The notes under the pieces were generated by a model that had not been told where the DNA came from, made no database searches, and worked only from the letters and a program-made list of their open reading frames with translations. From positions 62,001 through 126,000 of the forward strand of contig WHUZ01000051.1 in the NCBI GenBank assembly GCA_015179045.1: a stretch of 64,000 bases of DNA, written 5' to 3'. Positions 40,840 through 50,400 of this stretch are shown piece after piece. Both the position numbers and the translations under genes were made by a program. Source of the stretch: Kalaharituber pfeilii. Taxonomy: Eukaryota > Ascomycota > Pezizomycetes > Pezizales > Pezizaceae. Numbering within the stretch: the first letter of the stretch is position 1; each line of letters opens with the position of its first letter.

Positions 40840-43330
40840 GTTATTCCAGTAGGGCAGTACAAGAGGGATGAATAACCGAAAAAGAGAACAATTCGATAAC
40901 CTGAGCCAAGAAGTGCCATTGTGGAGCAGCAGCGCTGCTTCCGCCTCAGTTAACCTCTAAAAACAATCAATGCAATGATAACAGTTGCAGGACCACCACA
41001 AATCCGTCAGCTTCGCCCATGTCCGAAATAACACTTCCTCCCATGGCAAGGGCACCAACTCCCGCTACTGCGCCGACGGTTGCGAGAAGCGGCGCGCCCG
41101 CCGCTGTCGCGGCACCCGCCATCCCAATGCCCTGCAGCATTGCAAATAGACTTCCCGCCTCAACCAACCCGATGGAAGCCTGCCACCCTGCCGCTATGCT
41201 ACCTGCAACAGGCCCTGCGGCTCCAAACCCAATAGCTGCCGCTAGCGGGCCAAGAACCAGAACAGGCGCAACCGCAACCGTAAGCAAGCCGGCACATGCT
41301 GCAACCTTTCTCCACGGGAAATCGCGGGGCTGCGGGGCAGGAGTTACTGCACCGCTACCTAGAGTACCACTAGGGGCACCGCCTCCTCCTCCTCTACCCC
41401 GCATCAGAAAGGGCACACTGACCTTCAATACCAACAGTCCGAATTTCAACGCGAAGTTGCTAAAAGGTTTTTTACCGGCAAGCGCCAGCAACAGGCCCGC
41501 AAGTTGCCAAATTCGGGTATCGTTTGCCGGTTTACTTTCGCGTGCATGGAGGAGGATGAGCAAGCGGGCTAATGTAAACTTGTACATCGCCAGCCTCGCC
41601 TCATTTTCGCGAAGCTCCCGGCAGTCAAACTTGATAGATGTGGATGGATCCGCGGCTGGAGTTGGAAATTGCGGTGGGAAGTTTTCCGCAAAGGTCTGGA
41701 GCTTTGTTGCAAGGGAGGATGATTCAATGTCGTTCTCTGTGTTCCATGATTCGTACTGCACATCCCCAGCGCGTGCAGCTAGGGCTGACAAAGATGATCG
41801 TATAAAGTCTTGGGTACATTTAGTCAGTACAACGCACTTATTAGCTTCCGCGCCATGACCTGGATCTTTCCAGCTTGGGACCTCGACCTACCAGTTGCAT
41901 CTTTAGTATAGATCTCTTTTTCACTATGGCACGTCTCTACCAGTTTTCCGAACGCAGTGGCAAGCTCCTCATCCACCTCTGGAACCTTGATTGACTGATA
42001 AATTTTCAAACGTTCAGAACTTATGTATATGGCATGCGGTTTCCTCATAAGTTCTCCTCCTCTGTAAAGTTGGATTTCTTTTTCGGAGTTCGCAGGGGGG
42101 GTTAATGTGTATAGACGATCTCCTGGTTTAAACGCGGGTCAAACATGCTGTTAGTCATGAACTCGGTAGGACTCATCAGGAAAGACATTTACCTCTTTTG
42201 CGTTGCCGCGGAATGAGAATCTTGTCCAGAGTCACTTTTGAAACCTTGCCTGGCGACTCTGCCGGGTATTGTATGATAAGACGCTCAACATCCCCTTCCG
42301 GATTTGCCATCTGCTTGGCCAGGTCTTGCACATTTATTGACATGGTTGCCGATATCAAGAGTGGATTATTGAGAGAATGTGGTCAACAAATTGAAGGATC
42401 CTAAGCTGCGGAGAAAGATGAGCAGTGCGGTCGAACCGGACCGTAAATGAGTGAACCTAGACAGTATTTATCCCAAGCCAGGCCTCGATAGGAATCCCAA
42501 TTTTCATGAGAACCCCAATGCGAGTGATTGGTTGTTGTTTTGTCTCTCAGCTCTCTTGTCTGTATGTCAGGCCCGCAATGATGCAAGTCTATGGCGCATT
42601 GCACTCACCGTGGTCTACTAAGGAATCAGATCAAATGCAGTATGGAATCTTAACCAAATCTGTCCTAGGTTGATGTATCATAGGCACGTCAGCTGGTAGT
42701 GGGAGCAGAAACCACCTTCACGCCGCCCTGCTGCAGCGCAAAATCAAGTGCAAGTGTCAGAGGTTGGGGTGGGCAGATTCTGATTCGTAGCTAAATGGCA
42801 AGTCTGAAGCGGCGCTGTGCCCTGTGTGCGATGATTGCTCAACTTTTGCCAAGCCAGTGTGCATAGCCGACAAGGCTACCATATTGGGACTGATCCACCA
42901 ACTAGATATGGTTAGTCAATACATCAACCCGCATTGCGTACCCGCTGAATAATTCTCGGCAGTGTGAGCACAGGCATGATCAACCATTCGCCGATAGCAA
43001 TGGTAGGTATATCGTTCGACAGAATGAGCTGAATGAGCCAGCAAGTCAACTGTTGGATTAATATTCCTGATTTGGGAACAACTTGATTGCCGCAACCTCC
43101 ATCGCTGCGCTTATGCAAGCGCTCTCCAGGCAAGCTCTCAAGATATAGAGCGAGAGCGATTTTCATTTTCGCTCGGGGTTCAAATTGGCTATAAATACCA
43201 AGCGGACATCAGGTGTGAGCGACTACCAAAGCCTTGAGACTGCTAGGTATAAGTTGGCATACAAGGCGTAGTACTGTAATGTTGCTATTGGGCTGTGATT
43301 GTGATACTTTAGGTTGTTATACCTCCGTAG
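40840..43330. repeat. Segmental duplication copy C (pairs with 35905-38160)
   Basis: Direct-orientation duplicate of the B segment, including the 3' flank (GAAGTGCCATTGTGGAGCAGC), the gene and about 900 bp of 5' flank. The distal part (from about 42880) also matches the flank of gene A (33400-33680), so A, B and C arose by successive local duplications. Confidence 0.8.
40967..42343 (-). CDS. Gene C: ISG12/IFI6-like C-terminal domain protein (397 aa)
   Basis: Three exons, 42193-42343, 41892-42122 and 40967-41778, with introns of 70 and 113 bp; total coding length 1194 bp, divisible by three and free of stops. The start MSINVQDLAKQMANPEGD agrees with A and B. The N-terminal 260 residues are the family's unrecognised region (ERLIIQYPAESPGKVSK; SSERLKIYQSIKVPEVDEEL; TRIWQLAGLLLALAGKK). 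The linker 'RGRGGGGGAPSGTLGSG' replaces the long Gly/Pro tract of A. The last 117 residues form the hydrophobic Gly/Ala domain with 'FGAAGPVAGSIAAGWQASIG' and 'SLFAMLQGIGMAGAATAAG', close to ISG12/6-16 proteins. It is probably membrane-inserted. No signal peptide is evident. It is the cleanest intact member. Confidence 0.78.
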
Positions 43331-43334
43331 ACAG

Positions 43335-43932
43335 AGAAGCCAAAGTGCTATCTATATACATAGAGCTTTCGGTTGCTCTCTAGCCTTACTGGCCTCCATC
43401 ATAGCACCCGTACTGATATCCGACACACAAACCCATCATCTCCGACCGCACATTTCTGCAGATCTTTAAAAGTAATGGTCCCGCTCTATATGCTTAACTT
43501 GTAGTAGAACAAGTGCAATCTGATTTTATTTTGCTTTTAGTTCGTGTACTTTTCTATTAATTTTTCATAGTAAAATCTGAGGTGCACGTGACGAGTGCCC
43601 ACAACCATAGACCCGCCTTGGGTAATAAAGGGTAGCTTGATCTGATTATATAGGATATACAGCTAGACGTAGAGGATCCAAAGCGGAGGTGCTCACAGGG
43701 AAGTGGTTTATTTTTCGCCAAGTATTGCATAATCATGGCAAATCAACTGTCTTGACTGTTCGCATAAAGAATTTTCATCATGCCCTCGAGATCACTAGAC
43801 ACTTCAAGCAGTCACAGTCACTGATACTGAGGCACCACTGCCATTGAAAATTGTCCTGCAGTATACCTGCTATGTAACAGGAAGACAACTGCCATAGCAG
43901 TGGTGCTTGGTGACCAAAATAAGGTGATTGAC
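43335..43932. other. No recognisable gene
   Basis: Flank beyond the duplicated segment; no supported open frame, repeat or RNA gene. Confidence 0.4.
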
Positions 43933-43943
43933 GAATATCGCTG

Positions 43944-44231
43944 GCATGGAAGAGGAGACCTCTGCACACATCTGGTCCAGGTGCGCGGTCTGAAGAAGGG
44001 AGTGGCCACGGGACCTGGAGGTAATGAAGAGGCCCACAGCAAACAGCAAAGATGAACCAGACCCCCTGGTAGGGCTGCTGAGATGGGTAGGGAGGTGACG
44101 TTGGAGGTGATCACATGTTTTGGTGTTTTATTTTGACCAAAATTGCCTTGTTGATTTTCTTGTTATTATTTCCTGGGTACTCGATCTTGCCATAGCCCAC
44201 GAGATGGCATACGAGGGCTGATATAAAAACG

Positions 44232-44263
<32 letters not shown>
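43944..44263 (+). mobile_element. 5'-truncated LINE tail, A family (320 bp)
   Basis: The target duplication GAATATCGCTG lies at 43933-43943 and 44264-44274. The end carries a diverged A tail (CTTGCCATAGCCCACGAGATGG) and about 30 A. The 5' part (CCAGACCCCCTGG...GGGTAGGGAGGTGA) resembles the copy ending near 46997. Confidence 0.9.
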
Positions 44264-44265
<2 letters not shown>

Positions 44266-44274
44266 ATATCGCTG

Positions 44275-45115
44275 AAATCGATGGAAACCGCTATGGTAAT
44301 TGCTGAGACAGCGCCAATAGCCGCAAGAGAAGCAGTGAGTGACAGCTCTGCAGAAATCTACATTGAATTCTGCAGTGCATTTTTATCATCATGAGCAAGT
44401 TCAGATATATTCATATATACTCATGTTCACTCTTTCTCAATTATATATACCCCTTAACTTGCTCGCCTGTATTTAGTCTTCATTGGTCAACATACATTCA
44501 TTCTCTCTCATGCCGTGCCTTGCCTACCCCTGTCTTGTGCATCCGCAGCACGTGCAGCATGCATGACTTTCAGCACTATCTTACACAGCAGTCCGCACAA
44601 TACCAGAAAGTCCGCACAGACTGTCCCAAGACATCCTATCTGTAAAGGATAATTCTAATAGTACGGTCCAGACCGCCCATTCCCTACTAATATTAGAAGG
44701 GATGGTATGTGAACAATGATGTACTGTATTAAAAAAAAAAAAAGATAGTCCATTAATGCAGCAGCTATGCAATACTATGCAGCAAGCTATCATTGAGACA
44801 GGCCGTGCGACATTCCAACAATCAATCTACGTAGACTTAGTCTTGCAACCATAGCATCAAAGTGTACGCCTGATGCGGTCCGAGAACCGCAGGCAGAATG
44901 TGCCTGCCAGGAGAAGTTCTGAAGTTCCCTCTACTAACTTCATTGCATGATCTAACACTGTTACTTATAACAGTGGGCAATACATGCGAGCATAAACTTG
45001 AGCTACAAAATTCAAATCTGTTGATATCCACAAAAAGCTATGGAAGGGTTTGTGTTTTCTGTATGTGTATTTATACACTTGCAATTGTGCCATATTTAAC
45101 CCACCAGGTAGTTTC
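44275..45115. other. No recognisable gene
   Basis: Only short open frames; a poly(A) run at 44730-44743 lacks an identifiable tail or target duplication. Confidence 0.4.
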
Positions 45116-45123
45116 AAATCATG

Positions 45124-45166
45124 CCTTTTTTTTTTTTTTTTTTTTTTAATCATTGTTCGCGTGCCG
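45124..45166 (-). mobile_element. Ultra-short A-tail insertion (43 bp)
   Basis: The direct repeat AAATCATG at 45116-45123 and 45167-45174 flanks poly(T) and AATCATTGTTCGCGTGCCG, the last part of an antisense A tail. Confidence 0.75.
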
Positions 45167-45235
45167 AAATCATGACTCCATGAGCAGGTATTTCTAGTAC
45201 ACTCTTCCGAAGTATCATTAATATTAACGCCACTG

Positions 45236-45345
45236 ACCGGGATCCGGCGCAGTACCGGGATCCGGCTCAGTACCGGGATCCGGCGCAATACCGGGATCCG
45301 GCGCAATACCGGGATCCGGCGCAATACCGGCATCCGGCGCACATC
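45236..45345. repeat. Minisatellite, 18-bp unit x ~6
   Basis: Tandem copies of ACCGGGATCCGGCGCAAT with C/T and G/A variants. Each intact unit contains the palindrome CCGGGATCCGG... and a GGATCC core. The minus frame gives a VLRRIP repeat; I do not regard this as a gene. Confidence 0.8.
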
Positions 45346-45399
45346 CGGAATAAAAACAATAGCCTCCTGTAAGGCCAAATCTTCATAGAAGATAACTAA

Positions 45400-46200
45400 A
45401 TTGCACATACAGCTTGGAGAGGTATAGAAAGTAACTTCCGCACCTCAGTTTGCCAATTGGAAATTTTGAATGATACTCTATGGTAGTAGTTGCCCAATTA
45501 GGCATCTGAACCCTATGCAGATATTAAATGGCAAGATAGCTATTTAGGACCTTGAGCAAGTGCATATACCTTCTATAGTATGTATTTAAGAGATCTAGAA
45601 TATTTTATGATAATTGGATATATATGAAACAAGTGGTGAGCTAATATCCATACATATATTTTTACTGCTAGAAGTGAATTTTGATATTCAGTCTGTATAT
45701 AATTCTAAAAATATGAGGCATGTTCAGAATGCGCTAGAATATAACTCTATACATAGGAGAATATATCTTGAGTAGCTTATAGGTAGAGGTATTGACAGAA
45801 AGTAGAGATTAATTAGAATATCTATTCAATTAGATAATACATATTTCTTAATACATCATGTATGAATGCTGCAGTTCTGAGCTATGAAACTTCAGAAATA
45901 TAATCTAGAAGCTCTTGAAATATTATATAGAAACTCTCAAAATGACTCAATTATACCTGTTAAAGTTACACATAATTTCTTGAATTTGGTCTATTTATTT
46001 TCTTAGAACTTGATGAAGTGAAGAGAATAGTTGAATTCATAGATGCTATTCATTTTACAGAAGAGATAGTAAGGGAGTAAATAAGAAAGTTACCTCTTGG
46101 GTAAGTTGAGTAGTAGGGAGCTAAGTACAGAAATGAGAAAGTTATAGAAATGCAATAGCAAAGAAATGAGTAACAAAAATAAGAAACAAGTGAAGCCAAA
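45400..46200. other. AT-rich, gene-free stretch
   Basis: AT-rich DNA with no supported coding region. Possible minus-strand open frames at 46050-46403 have no recognised features. Confidence 0.45.
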
Positions 46201-46779
46201 GAACTAGGATCTTGGAAGTCCAAATAGGGAAGATGGAACGCCTGAAAGGCAGATGCTGTGGAGATGACGACACACATGGGGACCAAGGCAGGTGCGAGGT
46301 GTGGAAGAAGAGGTTGCCAGGGGGGTGGTGTAAGAGGGGAGCGATAGTGTCTACTATCTTCAGAGTGACCGGAAGGTTGAGAACTGGCGGAATACACACA
46401 CAAGGCTTGTATTCACGTGTTGAATAGCGAATGCGAACCGTATATGTGAAATGTAGTATTGCAAGAGTGCCAAAAAGATTGCTTGCTTTCCTAATTACAG
46501 AACCAACATGCTACTTTAATCTACATATAAACAAAGGAAGCAGAGAAAGTAATAACTCGAATCACAAAGTAAAGAAAGATTCTATGTCAAAGAGTTCTAA
46601 TAATGAAAGAAGTCCAAATTATCAAAGAAGAATAATGAAAGAAGAGTAATCAAAGAAGCCATAGAAAGATCCGTCCTGTATGCCAGAGTGACAACCCAGT
46701 ATCACAAGGCTTGACCTATTGCGATGCAACACCAATTCTTTCAGCTACCCCACACTGGAAGCAAAGCAATAAAAAAGCC

Positions 46780-46997
46780 TCGGCAAACAGGGAGGATGAG
46801 CTGGACCCCTTGGATGAATGAGTGGGCAGGTGAGGTGGAGGGAGTACTAGTCATTATACGCATTTCTTATGCGTTATTCCCATTACTTCGTTACGTCAGT
46901 TGTTTTTGTTATCTATTCTTGTATTCTCTGTTATATTCTCAACTTCGTCATAGCCCACAGCGTGGTTTACGAGTAATGATATTTAAATATAAAGGGA
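46780..46997 (+). mobile_element. 5'-truncated LINE tail, A family (about 218 bp)
   Basis: It ends with a diverged A tail (TCGTCATAGCCCACAGCGTGG ... GAGTAATGATATTTAAATAT) and a short A-rich run. The 5' portion (GATGAGCTGGACCCCTTGG) matches that of the 43944 insertion. No target duplication was recognised, so the start is approximate. Confidence 0.65.
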
Positions 46998-47104
46998 AAA
47001 AAAAGGAACTGTTGAGGCTTTGCTAGGGGCAGCAGTCTTGCATTGCCTACGCTGCTGGTTATGGCAAGTTTGTGGACTGCACTGGGAGTGTCCGCAGACG
47101 TCTT

Positions 47105-47190
47105 GCCCACCATTGCTACATGCGAGTAATTAAAACGGAGACAAAGGGAAACAAACGAGTATTGATATAAAAAAAAAAAAAAAAAAAAAA
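47105..47190 (+). mobile_element. Two overlapping ultra-short A-tail remnants
   Basis: ACATGCGAGTAATTAAAACGG is followed by ACGAGTATTGATAT and about 26 A. The second is flanked by similar GGAAACAAA / GGAAAACAAA words. Probably an insertion into, or next to, an older tail. Confidence 0.55.
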
Positions 47191-47244
47191 AAAAGGAAAA
47201 CAAAAAAGAATACAAAAATAACGACATTTCTTTCGTACACCACT

Positions 47245-47345
47245 GGCCACCTCGTCTTTGTTTTTTTGTTTTTTTTTTCTTTTTCTTTCATTACTCGCGT
47301 GCCGCCTTGCAGGCTATGGCGAGATGTTAGATACATGATGAGTAT
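47245..47345 (-). mobile_element. A-tail insertion, antisense (limits approximate)
   Basis: Poly(T) with interruptions (47258-47288) followed by CATTACTCGCGTGCCGCCTTG and GCTATGGCGAGATGTTAGATA, the antisense A tail. It lies about 80 bp beyond the 3' end of the ankyrin gene. No target duplication was identified. Confidence 0.7.
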
Positions 47346-47421
47346 ACGGAGGAAATTAGAGTCGAAAATCGCCTCCTCCTCAACTACTCCTTCTATCCAG
47401 CCGACTCAATCCACCAAAGGT

Positions 47422-50400
47422 CTATTCTGTCGTTCTTTGTCTAGCAGCAGCTGTTTCCATCCCGAACCAGCTCATCATTCTATTCTCTTGCTCTTCAGCT
47501 AGCAGCAGCCGCCTCACATTATCTTCCGTTGCGAGTTGAAGTGCAGTGCGCCCTCCGTTATCTCTTGCCTCAATATTGGCCCCGGCTCCCAGTAAAGACC
47601 TAGCCACACTTACCTCTCCATGAATTGCTGCCCAGTGCAGCGCACTTCGCCCTTCCTTATCCTTTGCCCTCACATTCGCCCCACATTCTAGCAGGAACTG
47701 CACCAACTCTTCATGCTTATTCTTTGTTGCCACAGTTAATGCGGTCTGTCCATCCATTGAGGTTGCTTCAATGTTAGCCCCTTTATTCAACAGTGCTCTC
47801 ACTGCACCCAACTGTCCAGATGCGGCAGCATAATGTAATGCGGTCCATCTATTTACACCAGTGGTTTCAGTATTCGCCCCCTTCTCTATCATGAACTCGA
47901 CTAGTCTTTCATGTCCGTAAGTGGCCGCTTCCATCAGTGCAGTCTCCCCATTGCTCTCCACCTCAATATTCGCCCCTCTATCCAACAGCCCTTTCACCGT
48001 ACCGAACTGTCCTTCCCTGGCAGCATGGTGTAGTGCCGTCAAGCCGCTCATATCAATCGCTTCAATATTGGCCCCTCTATCCAACAGCGCTTCCACCGCA
48101 CCCAGCTGTCCTTCTCTAGCAGCATGGTGTAATGCCGTCAAGCCACTCATGTCACTCGCTTGAATGTTAGCTCCTTTATCCAACAGCGATTTCAAAACAC
48201 CAATCTTTCCTTCTTTGGCAGCATAGTGGAGTGCAGTCCGTCTGAGCAGACCACGCTTTTCGATATTAGCTCCCTTCCTTATCATGAGCTCTACCAGCGC
48301 CTCATGTCCACAAGCTGCCGCTTCCATCAGTGCGGTCTCGTGCCGATCGCTCATGGCTTCAATACTCGCTCCCCTATCTAACAGCATTTCCACTGCACCT
48401 ATCAGTCCTGCTTTGGCAAAATAATGTAGTGCTGTCCGCCTATTCGTATCCGTCGCTTCAATATTCGCCGCCTTCTCCAACAAGAGTTCCACCACTGCTT
48501 CATGTCTGCAATCCGCGGCCCACATCAGTGCAGTCTTGTGCGATTCGCATGTCGCGTTAATGTCTACCCCTTTATCCAACAGATATTTTAGCACACTGAG
48601 CTGTCCCTTCGCTGCGGCGAGGTGTAGAAGTGGTAATCGGCCGGTCATCAACGCCTCAACATTTACCTTGGGAGTCAGGAGTAGCTCTGTGACCTCCTCA
48701 TCCTGCTTATCAACTGCTAGGTGGACCGCCGTCTGCTGTTCCTTATCCATTGCATACACATTTGCTCCCTTATTACAAAATGTCGCCACAAGGGCCTTGT
48801 CACGAGCCAAAACTGCCAAATGTAACGCTGTACGTCCATCTTCGTCTTCATTCGATAGCTGTGCGTTTTGAAGCTCCCGAGTAGCGTTCAAACAATGTTC
48901 TGCGCATGCCAGTGCTTCCCCAGCGCCGGAGAAATCCAAAGTGACGAGGTGCAACGGTAACCTCCCATAATTGTCACGGGCAAGCCTGTTCGCTCCTCTG
49001 TCCAACAACAACTTGGTCACCCTGGCTGATTTATATAAAGCTGCGAGATGAAGGGGTGTGCGTTCAGCGTTATCCCTCACATGTGGGCTTGCCCCGGCAT
49101 TGATCAGGTATTCCATTATGGCGACATTCCCTATAGCAGCAGCATAGTGAAGAGGGCGCATTCCATTCCGGCCATATAACTCTATTTTGGCCTCTGCTTG
49201 GAGAAGGTTGACAACAAGATGATGATTTTCAAGCATTACTGCGTAATGTAGTGGTGTAAACCCAAGGACATCTTGAGTGTTTATTGCTGTTTGGAAAGGA
49301 GAGAGATTTGGAAAAGGTCCTAATTGCTGAGGAGGGTGCTCAGAGAACGCATAATGCAGGGGAGTTCGGCCAAGGATGTCAATCTGGAATTTGATTTGCC
49401 TGCCAGCGAGCAATGGCTGTAAACCAGAACTCAACGCTTCAATATGATCGGAAGTAAGCTTTAAAGCAGTGTCCATCTTCGTAACGTCACACTGCCATGC
49501 AATCGGTTTGCTCCGCGTTGGATGGCAGTACCTCCTCACGGAAGGCTTTGGGGGTCCATGGGCTGCCGAAACAGCAACTTGGAAGCTTGCCACCCATGGT
49601 CAACAGAAAGTACAGTTGCTCTAGTAGGGAATTGAGAGCAGACTGATGCCGTTCATTGTTGTATAACTCTTGAAAGAGTGTATCGCATATGGTCACGGCA
49701 TCTAGATAGGTGCCACTGGGCCGGCGCTGCCTCTTGTAACTATCCACTTCGTGTTTCAAGGACTGATAAAATGCAGAGACTACTGCTAGAGCTTGCACGG
49801 CGACCTCACCATCAAAACCAAAGGTGGTGCAAGCTCTGAAGAGCCATAGGTAGATATCACCAGCCTTTGAAGATTGTCCTGTTAATTGCAGCGGAAGAGC
49901 TTTCTCTCGCGCCCACCTATTCACATACATATCAGTCTGCTATCCACAGAGATAATTAATATATATTTATGTGACCTACGTTATAACGGCATCTACCTTT
50001 GGCAGCCTTGCAACTGAGCTAAATGCTGTCACGATCATGAGTTGGGCATCTTGTTCACTGCAGAGCCCGCTCTTTTCCACACCACGAGCCAACCTTTCAA
50101 GTACCGTATTTTGTAATTTTATGGTGAAGCCATCCCTCACATCACTGTTGTTCCTCTCGATTACAGTAGTTTTGCCTTGAATAGCCTGGATGCTGCTGGA
50201 AGCTGTTCTCAAGAATCGTGAAAATGCATGCATTGTACACATTTTTGCCATCGAACAATAACCAATCAAAGCGAAAGCGGTAAAACTAAGGTTAGGATCA
50301 GATCCTAAGTCAAAATTCTGGGACTTGTGCACGTTCCTGTATATTAACCTCTTGCATGGCAGATATATTGCTGTTCTGAGCTCCTCTATTGTACCGTTGT

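Noticed and set aside
41019..41858. Plus-strand Ala/Pro-rich frame antisense to gene C (also 36201-36959 and 29363-29716)
   Set aside because: Complement of the Gly/Ala-rich ISG12-like exon; the minus strand has the conserved exons, splice sites and start.
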